DNA from: CAYUYV01 sp964522525
GTDB taxonomy: Bacteria; Pseudomonadota; Alphaproteobacteria; JAJFIK01
Assembly (NCBI GenBank): GCA_964522525.1
Contig: CAZFWG010000051.1
Span: 1-30,860, forward strand
Reading direction: 5' to 3'
DNA length: 30,860 nucleotides
Shown here: piece after piece, positions 1 through 7,846 of the stretch
How the letters are laid out: the number at the start of each line of letters is the position of its first letter
How positions within the stretch are numbered: position 1 is the first letter of the stretch
Made by a program: the position numbers and the translations under genes
The notes under the pieces: generated by a model
Seen by the model: the letters and a program-made list of their open reading frames with translations, nothing else
The model's database searches: none
Told to the model about the DNA's origin: nothing

Positions 1-92
1 GGGTCCTGGCCGTGCGCGTGGTTCTGGAAAAACTGGAGGCCTTTGCCGAAGCCGAGAGCGTGGGCATCGCGATTGAGCGTCATCGGTCCTGA
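1..92 (+). CDS. folB: C-terminal end of a dihydroneopterin aldolase-like protein (partial)
   Basis: An open frame read from base 3 ends at TGA 90-92 and gives about 29 residues. They include RVVLEKLEAFAEAESVGIAI followed by ERHRS. The pattern of an Arg/Val-rich strand, a 'KL-x-AFAEAESVGI' segment and a closing 'IER' resembles the C-terminus of FolB, which splits 7,8-dihydroneopterin into 6-hydroxymethyl-dihydropterin and glycolaldehyde in folate synthesis. The start and the catalytic residues lie outside the window, so the call rests on a short tail only. It points the same way as uvrC but is separated from it by over 400 bases. Confidence 0.55.
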   Translation, partial: VLAVRVVLEKLEAFAEAESVGIAIERHRS

Positions 93-553
93 CACACCTG
101 CCCATTTGTTGGGCGACTGCATCGAGTGGTCGTCAACGTCCAGAAATTTCTTCCAGATGCCTTCTTGCTCGCCCCCCAACATTTTGTGTCAAAGGGAGAC
201 AGAGGCGCGATACTTATGCCAGAGATGAGAACAAATTTCGTTGATTGTGGCATTTATGACATAGGCGGACATGATGTGTCACAAGATCTTCATGCTTGAG
301 GCACAAATCGGATGCCAGAACAAAAAGTATAATAAAAAACAATATGTTATCTCGTGCTCAAAATTTAGGCAATATGGTCAAATTGGCAGATTTACAAGGC
401 GAGTCTCCGTCACACACAGGGACATACACAGGGTTATCCACAAAAGCCGGGGATAATGTTGCGAAATCTTAACATTGGTGTAGGAGAGGTTAACGAGCCA
501 ATCAGAGCGTGTAGGATCCGCGTCCTTTGGGATGCGGTCGCACAGGCGCGCAG
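93..553. other. AT-rich intergenic region with no supported gene
   Basis: No convincing coding sequence was seen here. The short open frames at 43-228 and 271-456 lack a good ribosome site, and their products have no recognisable domain. The stretch from about 225 to 475 is visibly AT-rich against its GC-rich surroundings, with runs such as AAAAAGTATAATAAAAAAC near 322-340. It holds a small hairpin just after the upstream stop (GCCCA 100-104 with TGGGC 110-114), a 10-base palindrome AGAAATTTCT at 142-151, a TATAAT at 328-333 without a matching -35 element, a DnaA-box pair, and two TTAAC half-sites at 469-473 and 490-494. Confidence 0.7.
434..456. promoter_or_regulatory. DnaA box with an inverted partner
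   Basis: TTATCCACA at 434-442 is a perfect match to the bacterial DnaA box consensus TTATNCACA. The sequence at 448-456 reads TTATCCCCG on the minus strand, seven of nine bases matching, so two boxes face each other. Their TTATCC/GGATAA cores are exact inverted repeats with an 11-base spacer. Two TTAAC half-sites, the half-motif bound by CtrA, follow 21 bases apart start to start (469 and 490). The match is seen directly. Binding by DnaA, and any role in replication or in uvrC transcription, is inference. Confidence 0.45.
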
Positions 554-2536
554 ATGAGTGCTGATCCGCCCCTGCCCACCGAAACGCAGAACGCCTCTCT
601 TGAGGGCACCGAGCCGCTGGAGTCCGCCCCTCAAACCGTGAAGGGGATTGAGGTCATCCGCGAGGTGGTGCGCACGCTGCCCAACCGGCCCGGCGTCTAT
701 CGCATGCTCGATGGCGAGGGAACGGTGCTCTATGTGGGCAAGGCGCGCGACCTGAAAAAGCGGGTTACCTCTTACACCACACTGACGGGCCATACCAATC
801 GCATTGCCCGGATGATCGTGTCCACGGCGGCCATGGAGATCATCACCACGCACACGGAGACCGAGGCCCTCCTCCTCGAGGCCAACCTCATCAAGCGCCT
901 GAAGCCCCGGTTCAATGTGGTGCTGCGCGATGACAAGTCTTTTCCCTATATTTTGATCGAACGGGAGCATTCGGCGGCGCGGCTGACCAAGCACCGGGGC
1001 GCCCGCACGCGCAAAGGCGACTATTTCGGCCCCTTTGCGTCCGCCGGCGCGGTCAACCACACGCTCAACACGCTGCAACGCGCCTTTCTGCTGCGTTCCT
1101 GTACGGACAGTGTCTACGAGAGCCGCACCCGGCCCTGCCTCCTTTACCAGATCAAACGCTGCAGCGCGCCCTGCACGGGGGAGATCTCCGAAGCCGACTA
1201 TGAGACCCTCGTGGAAGACGCCCTGCGCTTCCTCAAGGGGCGTTCGAGTCAGGTCCAGGAAACCCTTGCCCGCCAGATGGAGGCGGCTTCCCAGGATCTG
1301 GCCTTTGAGCGGGCGGCCGCGTTGCGCGATCGTATCCGGGCTTTGTCCGCCATCCGGACCCATCAGGGCATCAATCCGGAGACGGTCGAGGACGCGGATA
1401 TCGTCGCCGCCTTCCGCGAGGGCGGCAGCCAGGGCGGGCAGGTCTCGATCCAGGTCTTTTTCATCCGCAATGGTCAGAACTGGGGCAACCGGGCCTATTT
1501 CCCGCGCCATGACAAGGATCCGTCGACGGAAGAGGTGCTCGAGGCCTTTCTCTCCCAGTTCTATGACGACAAGCCGCCGCCACGCCTGGTGCTTGTCTCC
1601 GACACCGTGCCGGGGGCGGCCCTTCTGGAAGAGGCCTTGACCATCAAGGCCGGCCATAAGGTCCGGGTTCTGACGCCACAGCGGGGCGAGAAACGTGCCC
1701 TGGTCGATCATGCCCGCACCAACGCAAAGGAGGCACTGGCCCGACGCCTGGCCGAAAGCGCCTCCCAGGCCCGACTCTTGAACGGCGTCGCGGAGGCCTT
1801 CGGTCTCGACGGTCCGCCCGCCCGGATCGAAGTCTATGACAACAGCCATATCCAAGGCGCGAATGCCGTCGGCGGCATGATCGTGGCGGGGACGGACGGT
1901 CTGATGAAGTCCCAATACCGCAAATTCAACATCAAGGCCGACAGCCTGACGCCGGGCGACGACTACGGCATGATGCGGCAGGTACTCAGGCGCCGCTTTG
2001 AACGCCTGTTGCGCGAGGCCCCCCGCGCCGCAGAACCGGAAAACGAGGCGGACAAACCATCCGATGACGGAGAAGCCGTGCCCTGGCCCGATCTCGTGAT
2101 CATTGACGGCGGCGCGGGCCAATTGAGTGCGGCCCGGGAGGTCATGGCGGATCTGGGGCTTGACGACGAAGTGCCCCTGGTGGCCATCGCCAAGGGGCTA
2201 GAACGCAATGCGGGACGGGAACGCTTCTTCATGGCGGACCGCCCGCCCTTCAGCCTCGAACCCCGCTCCCCTGTTCTCTACTATCTGCAGCGTTTACGCG
2301 ATGAAGCCCACCGCTTTGCCATCGGCTCCCACCGGGCCCGACGGACCAAGGCCATGGCCAAAAATCCGCTTGATGATATTCCGGGCATTGGTGCCCGCCG
2401 AAAGAAGGCCCTGCTCCATCATTTCGGTTCCGCCAAGGCGGTTTCCCGGGCGGCCATCGCCGATTTGGAAGCGGTCGAGGGCATCAGCAAGGCCATGGCC
2501 GAGAAGATCTACGCCTTCTTCCGCGATTCGCATTGA
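554..2536 (+). CDS. uvrC: UvrABC system protein C (excinuclease subunit)
   Basis: UvrC makes the two incisions flanking a DNA lesion after UvrA2-UvrB loading in nucleotide excision repair. The N-terminus carries a GIY-YIG nuclease domain (RPGVYRML ... VLYVGKARDLKKRV). It is followed by the Cys-containing region typical of the family (LLYQIKRCSAPCTGEI), a UVR motif that docks to UvrB (around bases 1245-1345), the RNase H-like C-terminal nuclease (EVYDNSHIQGANAVGGMIV; VIIDGGAGQLSAA) and a C-terminal helix-hairpin-helix pair (IPGIGARRKKALL; VEGISKAMAEKI). The length, 660 residues, is normal. The frame extends up to an ATG at 527. I prefer the ATG at 554 (MSADPP), although neither has a strong ribosome site. 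The gene stands alone in this window; no LexA-type box was recognised upstream. Confidence 0.97.
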   Translation: MSADPPLPTETQNASLEGTEPLESAPQTVKGIEVIREVVRTLPNRPGVYRMLDGEGTVLYVGKARDLKKRVTSYTTLTGHTNRIARMIVSTAAMEIITTHTETEALLLEANLIKRLKPRFNVVLRDDKSFPYILIEREHSAARLTKHRGARTRKGDYFGPFASAGAVNHTLNTLQRAFLLRSCTDSVYESRTRPCLLYQIKRCSAPCTGEISEADYETLVEDALRFLKGRSSQVQETLARQMEAASQDLAFERAAALRDRIRALSAIRTHQGINPETVEDADIVAAFREGGSQGGQVSIQVFFIRNGQNWGNRAYFPRHDKDPSTEEVLEAFLSQFYDDKPPPRLVLVSDTVPGAALLEEALTIKAGHKVRVLTPQRGEKRALVDHARTNAKEALARRLAESASQARLLNGVAEAFGLDGPPARIEVYDNSHIQGANAVGGMIVAGTDGLMKSQYRKFNIKADSLTPGDDYGMMRQVLRRRFERLLREAPRAAEPENEADKPSDDGEAVPWPDLVIIDGGAGQLSAAREVMADLGLDDEVPLVAIAKGLERNAGRERFFMADRPPFSLEPRSPVLYYLQRLRDEAHRFAIGSHRARRTKAMAKNPLDDIPGIGARRKKALLHHFGSAKAVSRAAIADLEAVEGISKAMAEKIYAFFRDSH

Positions 2537-2571
2537 AGCCCTGGCTCACGGACCCGACTCAGCCCTATGGC

Positions 2572-2811
2572 TCAATCGCCCGACCGACTGATGATGAAGG
2601 GTGGATGCATGTCCGCAAGGCTCGCCGCGAGAGACTGGCGCTCGCGATCCGGCAAGGCCTCGATCGCGGCCCAGGCATCGTCCAGATAGTCCGGATCGGC
2701 GGCCGCCAGGAACAAGGCCTGGGTCACGGGGCTTGACTGACCCAGAATCTGTTCGGCCGCACTGATCAGAATGCCGAGGGTCTCGGATGTCATGGCGGGA
2801 CGGTCGGGCAT
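2572..2811 (-). CDS. small hypothetical protein, 79 aa
   Basis: I do not recognise the family. The product is a small, acidic, probably soluble and helical protein (MPDRPAMTSETLGILISAAE start, ending HPPFIISRSGD), with no signal peptide and no cysteine. The start is supported by a purine-rich GGAAG eight bases upstream of the ATG on the minus strand. It sits convergent to uvrC, whose stop is 36 bases away, and divergent from divL, so it could share the divL regulatory region that holds a CtrA-type box. A longer overlapping frame on the same strand (2546-2872) reads as low-complexity Arg/Gly-rich sequence and was discarded. The ribosome site and composition make this a plausible real gene, but homology was not tested. 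Confidence 0.55.
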   Translation of the reverse strand: MPDRPAMTSETLGILISAAEQILGQSSPVTQALFLAAADPDYLDDAWAAIEALPDRERQSLAASLADMHPPFIISRSGD

Positions 2812-2894
2812 AGTGTCTTCCGTTGACTGTTGTTTTCCCGTCTGCGCGGGTCTGCGTCCCTGATCGGATCACGTCCTGAACGCGCCGCCAAGCG

Positions 2895-2909
2895 TTAATC
2901 TTCCTTTAA
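2895..2909 (+). promoter_or_regulatory. CtrA-type box TTAA-N7-TTAA upstream of divL
   Basis: TTAA at 2895-2898 and TTAA at 2906-2909 are separated by exactly seven bases (TCTTCCT), and each is followed or preceded as in GTTAA...TTAAC. This is the full consensus bound by the alphaproteobacterial cell-cycle regulator CtrA. A further GTTAAC half-site lies at 2953-2958, and a TATACT that could serve as a -10 at 2990-2995. The box lies 125 bases before the divL start and 83 bases before the small minus-strand gene, so either or both could be controlled. The motif is seen; binding is inferred. Confidence 0.6.
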
Positions 2910-3033
2910 CCCTCTTGCCGAATCGCGGCGCAATCGCAAAAAGAAACGAAGCGTTAACAAATCGGCCGGTGCATCACTTAGCCAAGGCTTATACTTCGGT
3001 TGATTCGAGTTTTTCCCCGCGAGGCGCCCATCC

Positions 3034-5514
3034 ATGGCAGACGCCACCATACAGATGATTATCACCGCCGGATCCGTCCTTTTCGCCCTCGCCGCTTCTC
3101 TGTGGGCGGTACATGAGGGTCTGAGGCGACGGTCCATCGCAAGACATTGGATCCAGGCGCGGCGCGCCATGGAAACCGCCATCGGCCGGGCGGATATTCT
3201 GTTCCGGTCGGATCCTGACCTGACCCTGATCTGGGATGATGGCGAGGGTGTGCCCGTCGCCGGCGCGGGCCGCAACGGACGGCCCCGCCTTCAGGCGCCG
3301 GATCAGATCCTCGGGCGGGGCACCGCGCTCGATGGCTTCGATGCCGGTGATCCGAACGCCGAAGATGATCAATACCCGCTGGCCGAGAATGACGGCTTCG
3401 TCCCGCTGGCCATGAACGCGCCGCTGACCACCCGTTTCGAGACCTTTGTTTCCTCCCTGGTGGACAATTCGCGGCATCGATTCGCCGCGGCCGTCGACCA
3501 TCTGCGCAGTGAGGGTCGGCCCTTCAACATCATCCTGGACCGGCGGGATGGGGGCGTGATCGAGGCCCATGGCCGTCCGGCCGCGACCCAATCCGCCGTC
3601 AAGCTGCGGGACATCTCCCCCGACCGCGCCGAGATCGAACGCCTGGCCGACATGCTCAAGGACGCGGAGAGCGATCGCACCGACTTCACCGAGCTGCTTG
3701 ATCGTGCGCCCTTTCCCATGTGGCGCCGGCGCGGCCACACCCTTGTATGGGCCAATGCAGCCTATGCGGACGCGGTCGATGCCGAAAGCGAAGAAGAAGC
3801 CGTGGCAAAGCGCAAGGAACTCGATTCGAGCGAGCGCTCCCTGTCCGCCCTCGCCACGCGCAGCGGCGATGTGCAGATCAAGCGGCGCTATGTAGTGGTG
3901 AATGGTGAGCGCAAGGCGATGGACCTGATCGCCATTCCGACATCGGACGGTACGGGCGGCGTCGCCCTCGACATGTCCGCCGTCGATGAAGCGGAACAGC
4001 AGCTCGAACGCCACGTCAACGCCCACCGCGAAACCCTGGACCAGCTGCGCACGGCCGTCGCCATTTTCGGTACCGACAAGCGGCTCGTGTTTTTCAATGA
4101 CGCGTTCATCAGCCTGTGGGGCCTTGACCGGCGCTGGCTCGAGCAGAACCCCGAAGACGGCGAGATCCTCGAATATTTGCGCGAACAGCGCCAACTGCCC
4201 GAGCAGGCGGACTTCCAGGCCTGGAAGCAACAGCGCCTCGCTCTGTACCAACAGGTCGTGGACGGTGACGAGCTGTGGCACCTGCCCGATGGTCGGACCC
4301 TGCGCATTGTCTGCCGGGCCCACCCCTTTGGCGGCCTGATCTATCTGTATGAGGACGTGACGGACCAGGTCACCCTGGAAAGCTCCTACAAGACGCTGAC
4401 CAGTGTCCAGCGCGTCACCCTCGACCATCTGCATGAGGCCGTGGCTGTGTTCGGCCGGGATGGGCGGCTCAAACTGTCCAATGCCGCCTTTGCCCGGCTG
4501 TGGGATCTGGAGCAGATCCTACTCCGGGGCGAGCCCCATTTCTCCGTCCTGACCGAACACTGCGCGCCCCAGCTCGAGGAACCCCATCTGGCCGAAGGCG
4601 GAGAATGGACCCGCATCGCGGCCGCCGTGACGTCCATGGAAACGGAAGGCGATCTCGAAGCTGGCCGCCTGATCCGCACCGATGGCCGGATCCTCGATTT
4701 TGACGGCGAGGCCCTGCCCGACGGACGTCTGCTCCTGACCTTCATGGATGTGACCGACTCGGCGCGCATCGAACACGCCCTGCGCGAGCGCAACGATGCC
4801 CTCGAGACGGCGGATCGGCTGAAATCGGAATTCGTCTCGAATGTTTCCTATCAGCTCCGCACGCCCCTCAACTCCATCGTCGGCTTCACGGAGATGATCA
4901 GTACCGGCATGGTGGGCCAGCTGACGAAACGTCAGAAGGAATACACCAACCACATCCTCCAGGCCTCGGGCCAGCTGCGCGACCTGATCGATGACATCCT
5001 GGATCTCGCCATGATCGAGGCCGGCACCTTGTCCCTTGACCTCGCCAAGGTGAGCATCCTGACGCTGGTGCGCAATGCCCGGGACGTGGCGGTGAGCCGA
5101 GCGGCCGATAGTGCGATCACGGTCAATGTAGAATGTGCCAAGAATATCGGCAGCATGATCGCCGATGAACGGCGCCTGCGGCAGATCCTGTTCAACCTGA
5201 CCTCGAACGCCCTGCGCTTCACCGAGAAGGGCGATACCGTCACCATCGGTGCCAAGAAACAGAAGGGCATGGTGACCCTCTGGGTGGCCGATACCGGATC
5301 CGGCATCCCGCCGGAATATCAGGCCTCCGTCTTCGAGACCTTCTCCAGCCACGACTCGGCGCGCCGGGGCGCGGGCCTTGGCCTCGCCCTCGTCAAGAGC
5401 TTTGTCGAATTGCACGGCGGTTGGGTGACACTGGAGTCGGAACCGGATAAAGGTACCCGAGTGATCTGCCATCTCCCGGCCAATCCTCAGATTGCCGAAC
5501 AGGCCGCCGAATAA
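3034..5514 (+). CDS. divL: DivL-like PAS-domain pseudo-histidine kinase with Tyr in the H-box
   Basis: In Caulobacter, DivL binds DivK-P and sets CckA kinase or phosphatase activity, and so controls CtrA. This 826-residue protein has an N-terminal membrane segment (about residues 9-27) and three PAS-like units, near 215-315, 332-445 and 460-575. Each of the last two opens with the same 'L...AVAxFGxDxRL' pattern. A helical linker, a HisKA dimerisation domain and a HATPase domain follow. The H-box reads VSYQLRTPLNSIVGF, with Tyr606 (codon TAT 4849-4851) where kinases have His: the DivL signature. The ATP site looks intact: N-box NLTSNALRF, G1 DTGSGIP, G2 GAGLGLALVKS. The start is the ATG at 3034. 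A CtrA-type box lies upstream. I recall divL next to tsaE in many relatives; here about 6 kb separates them. Confidence 0.88.
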   Translation: MADATIQMIITAGSVLFALAASLWAVHEGLRRRSIARHWIQARRAMETAIGRADILFRSDPDLTLIWDDGEGVPVAGAGRNGRPRLQAPDQILGRGTALDGFDAGDPNAEDDQYPLAENDGFVPLAMNAPLTTRFETFVSSLVDNSRHRFAAAVDHLRSEGRPFNIILDRRDGGVIEAHGRPAATQSAVKLRDISPDRAEIERLADMLKDAESDRTDFTELLDRAPFPMWRRRGHTLVWANAAYADAVDAESEEEAVAKRKELDSSERSLSALATRSGDVQIKRRYVVVNGERKAMDLIAIPTSDGTGGVALDMSAVDEAEQQLERHVNAHRETLDQLRTAVAIFGTDKRLVFFNDAFISLWGLDRRWLEQNPEDGEILEYLREQRQLPEQADFQAWKQQRLALYQQVVDGDELWHLPDGRTLRIVCRAHPFGGLIYLYEDVTDQVTLESSYKTLTSVQRVTLDHLHEAVAVFGRDGRLKLSNAAFARLWDLEQILLRGEPHFSVLTEHCAPQLEEPHLAEGGEWTRIAAAVTSMETEGDLEAGRLIRTDGRILDFDGEALPDGRLLLTFMDVTDSARIEHALRERNDALETADRLKSEFVSNVSYQLRTPLNSIVGFTEMISTGMVGQLTKRQKEYTNHILQASGQLRDLIDDILDLAMIEAGTLSLDLAKVSILTLVRNARDVAVSRAADSAITVNVECAKNIGSMIADERRLRQILFNLTSNALRFTEKGDTVTIGAKKQKGMVTLWVADTGSGIPPEYQASVFETFSSHDSARRGAGLGLALVKSFVELHGGWVTLESEPDKGTRVICHLPANPQIAEQAAE

Positions 5515-5714
5515 GGCTCCCGTGATCGACGCCCCGAAGTCGGAAGAAAGGCGCCGACGAGGGACTTGAACGCGACGGGCTTGAGCGTTGAGGGGCCGGA
5601 CAAGGACCCCGATCTGGCCTCCGTTTTCAAGGCGTTAGAGAACAAGGGGGAGCGGCAGGCGTATGCGGTATGACCCGGGGCTTGGCATCTCGGGTCCAGG
5701 GGAGTGGACGAAGG

Positions 5715-7181
5715 ATGACGCTGTCGGGGTTTGAGGCCGCGAGCGACCTGCTGACGGGAATCGCCGCGGGGCGGCTTCAGGCGGTCGACGTGCTGGAGAC
5801 GTTCATCGCCCGGATCGAACGCCACAATGCCGGCATCAATGCCGTCGTCGCGCGCTCCTTCGGGCGCGGCCGCCTCAGGGCCGAAGAAACCGATCAGCGG
5901 GTGCGCCGAGGCGCCGCACTCGGCACGCTCGACGGCCTCCCCTTCACCGTCAAGGACAGCATCGAAGCGGCCGGATTGCCCACGACCGCGGGTGCCCTGT
6001 CCCTCATGGGATACAGGCCCGCCCATCATGCCCCGGCCATCGAGCGGCTGACGACGGCCCAGGCCATCCTGCTCGGCAAGACCAATCTGCCGGAATGGGC
6101 GGGCGATTATCAGACCCACAACAAGGTGTTCGGCGCGGCCAGCAATCCCTGGAACCCGGCCCACACCCCCGGCGGCTCCTCGGGCGGCTCGGCGGCGGCC
6201 GTGGCGGCGGGCCTCAGCCCCCTCGATATCGGTAGCGATCTGGCGGGCTCGATCCGCATACCGGCCCATTTCTGCGGCATTTACGGTCACAAGCCCTCCT
6301 TTGGGGTCGTTCCGTTCGCAGGCCATGTGCCGCCGGGGCCGGGACATCAGTCCCATACGGATGTTGCCGTTCTGGGGCCCCTGGCCCGGGATGCCCGGGA
6401 TCTGGAACGTGCCCTTTTGGCCATGGCGGGACCGCCGGCGGGTGCCGAGACAGGTTGGAACCTCACCCTGCCGCCACCCCGGGCGCGGCGCCTTCAGGAT
6501 CTGCGCATTGCCTATTGGCTCGACGACCATGATCTGGCGGTCGATACCGAGGTCCTCAACGTCCTCGAGCAGGCCGTGGAGCGCATCGCCCATGGGGGCC
6601 CCGGCGCGTTGCGCTGGCGCAAGCCGGAGCTCTCCCTCAAGGACGTGCGTCGGATCGGCCGTACCCTGATCCAGTCCGTGATCGGTGCCCATATGCCCGC
6701 CCGCACCTATGGTCAGGCCCGCGCCTTCGCCGGGCGGCTCGGGGCCATGGCGCCCGTGGACCGGACCTTGCGCCGGGCGGCGAAGGACGTGACCCTGTCC
6801 CACCGGGAATGGGTCGCCGCCGATGGCGAGCGTCAGCTCATGCGCAAGGCCTGCGCCGACTTCTTCCAGGATTTCGACGTGCTCCTGATGCCCGTGGCCC
6901 CGATCGCCGCCCCGCCCCGCGCGGACGGTGTACGGGTCGAGCGGCGCTCCATCCGGATCAATGGCCGCAACCACCCGGCCATGACCTTGGGCGACTGGTG
7001 CACGCTCGCGGGCCTTGCCTATCTGCCCGCGACGGTGGCGCCCGTGGGCCGCACCAAACAGGGCCTGCCCGTGGGCATACAGATCATCGGACCTTATCTC
7101 GGTGACCGGACGACCATTGCGGCCGCAAGGCTGATCGGCGATGTGGCCGGCGGTTTCGAGCGTCCGCCAAGTTTCGCTTGA
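5715..7181 (+). CDS. amidase-signature family hydrolase
   Basis: This is an amidase of the Ser-cisSer-Lys family that hydrolyses carboxamides through an acyl-enzyme. The catalytic parts are visible: Lys in FTVKDSIEAAG, the Gly/Ser-rich loop GGSSGGSAAAVAAGL with the cis-Ser, and the nucleophile Ser in SDLAGSIRIPA, 24 residues after the first Ser of the loop as expected. The C-terminal half ends in GLPVGIQIIGPYLGDRTTI, also typical. Length is 488 residues from ATG 5715. An in-frame ATG at 5670 would add 15 residues, but the later start has GGGAG ten bases upstream. No gatB or gatC is nearby, so a tRNA amidotransferase role is unlikely. The substrate cannot be read from sequence. It opens the accessory block between divL and tsaE. 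Confidence 0.9.
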   Translation: MTLSGFEAASDLLTGIAAGRLQAVDVLETFIARIERHNAGINAVVARSFGRGRLRAEETDQRVRRGAALGTLDGLPFTVKDSIEAAGLPTTAGALSLMGYRPAHHAPAIERLTTAQAILLGKTNLPEWAGDYQTHNKVFGAASNPWNPAHTPGGSSGGSAAAVAAGLSPLDIGSDLAGSIRIPAHFCGIYGHKPSFGVVPFAGHVPPGPGHQSHTDVAVLGPLARDARDLERALLAMAGPPAGAETGWNLTLPPPRARRLQDLRIAYWLDDHDLAVDTEVLNVLEQAVERIAHGGPGALRWRKPELSLKDVRRIGRTLIQSVIGAHMPARTYGQARAFAGRLGAMAPVDRTLRRAAKDVTLSHREWVAADGERQLMRKACADFFQDFDVLLMPVAPIAAPPRADGVRVERRSIRINGRNHPAMTLGDWCTLAGLAYLPATVAPVGRTKQGLPVGIQIIGPYLGDRTTIAAARLIGDVAGGFERPPSFA

Positions 7182-7222
7182 CCTCATCCGTAGGCGACGG
7201 ACCGAGCCCGCCTTCGTCAGGA

Positions 7223-7804
7223 CTATTCGCCCCCAGACAATGTAGCGGCCATCTCCTTCACCGCGCCCTGGACGACGGACCTCTTGGCACACAAGGCCAG
7301 AATGGCGAGCCCATCCACCATGGCCAGGATCATCGCCGCCTCCGCCTTGCGCTTTGCCTTGTCCCTGGTTGCCAGACGCGCCTCGATCCATGCGAGGAAG
7401 CCCTTGGCGATTTCATTGGCCAACTGAGTATAAAGGGGCTCCCCCCGGCCGGCCGCCGCGATCGCCTCTACCCAGAGCCGCATATAGGGGCGGAATTTCT
7501 TGCCCAGGGTCAGGTCCGCGGTTTTGGTGAACAATTCATGGGGCGTGAGGACCGCATCGCCGGGAAGCGCCGTATCGAGATGATGCGCCATCTGTGTCGC
7601 GATATGCACCAGGACACAGGCCAGGACCTCCGTTTTGTCCTTGAAGTAGTAGAGCAGCATGCGGTCGCTCACCCCGGCGGCTTGTGCGAGCTGGCGCAGG
7701 CTGGTCTGGGCGAGACCCGTCTCAAGGACATGCGCGGCGAGTTTATCGATGGCGCGCCCGCGTTGATCCTCTCGTTTGGACACTTTCGCTCTTGTAGCAG
7801 TCAT
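7223..7804 (-). CDS. TetR/AcrR family transcriptional regulator
   Basis: A 193-residue one-domain repressor with a TetR-type N-terminal helix-turn-helix: TSLRQLAQAAGVSDRMLLYY then FKDKTEV, about residues 34-60. A variable ligand-binding half follows. It is transcribed divergently from the small membrane protein at 7847. Two near-identical 16-base sites lie between and over the starts, so autoregulation and control of the neighbour are likely. The ATG at 7804 has no clear ribosome site and lies inside the first operator. An in-frame GTG at 7783 would place the whole operator upstream, so the start is uncertain. The effector is unknown. Confidence 0.9.
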   Translation of the reverse strand: MTATRAKVSKREDQRGRAIDKLAAHVLETGLAQTSLRQLAQAAGVSDRMLLYYFKDKTEVLACVLVHIATQMAHHLDTALPGDAVLTPHELFTKTADLTLGKKFRPYMRLWVEAIAAAGRGEPLYTQLANEIAKGFLAWIEARLATRDKAKRKAEAAMILAMVDGLAILALCAKRSVVQGAVKEMAATLSGGE

Positions 7805-7808
7805 TACA
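7793..7808. promoter_or_regulatory. TetR operator copy 1
   Basis: TGTAGCAGTCATTACA is an imperfect inverted repeat (TGTA ... TACA). Its first ten bases are identical to copy 2, which begins 28 bases downstream. It covers the annotated start codon of the tetR gene, so binding here would block that gene's transcription. The repeat is seen directly; the protein partner is inferred from position. Confidence 0.65.
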
Positions 7809-7820
7809 ATTCGGCATAAA

Positions 7821-7836
7821 TGTAGCAGTCGCTACG
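7821..7836. promoter_or_regulatory. TetR operator copy 2
   Basis: TGTAGCAGTCGCTACG contains a perfect inverted repeat, GTAGC-AGTC-GCTAC (7822-7835). It ends where the GGAGG ribosome site of the plus-strand membrane-protein gene begins (7837). The 28-base phase with copy 1 is under three helical turns and would allow two dimers to sit side by side. Repression of both divergent genes is the simplest reading. Confidence 0.65.
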
Positions 7837-7846
7837 GAGGGTGATC

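Noticed and set aside
271..456. A 61-codon frame in the AT-rich gap before uvrC.
   Set aside because: No ribosome site or domain, and it runs through the DnaA-box pair; more likely regulatory DNA.
469..494. TTAAC ... TTAAC considered as a full CtrA box.
   Set aside because: The gap between the TTAA cores is 17 bases rather than seven, so they are only half-sites.
434..2122. A 562-codon open frame antisense to uvrC.
   Set aside because: It is the GC-rich shadow of uvrC, which has all family motifs; the antisense product has no recognisable domain.
5547..5590. GGGACTTGAAC followed by CGGGCTTGAGCG resembles the reverse complement of a tRNA-Leu T-arm and variable loop.
   Set aside because: The T-stem does not pair and no acceptor, anticodon or D arm could be found around it.
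5515..5673. The divL frame stays open for 52 codons after its TAA, ending at TGA 5671-5673, which could suggest stop readthrough or a small gene.
   Set aside because: No ATG start with a ribosome site, unusual codons for this genome (AGA, GGA, TTA, GTA), no recognisable domain, and open frames of this length are common in GC-rich DNA.
5715..7181. Amidase considered as GatA of the tRNA-dependent amidotransferase.
   Set aside because: No gatB or gatC is present, and the surroundings are accessory redox and regulator genes; the general amidase-signature call is safer.
5487..7391. A 634-codon open frame antisense to the amidase.
   Set aside because: Shadow frame: Gly/Arg/His-rich low-complexity translation, while the sense strand has the full amidase signature.
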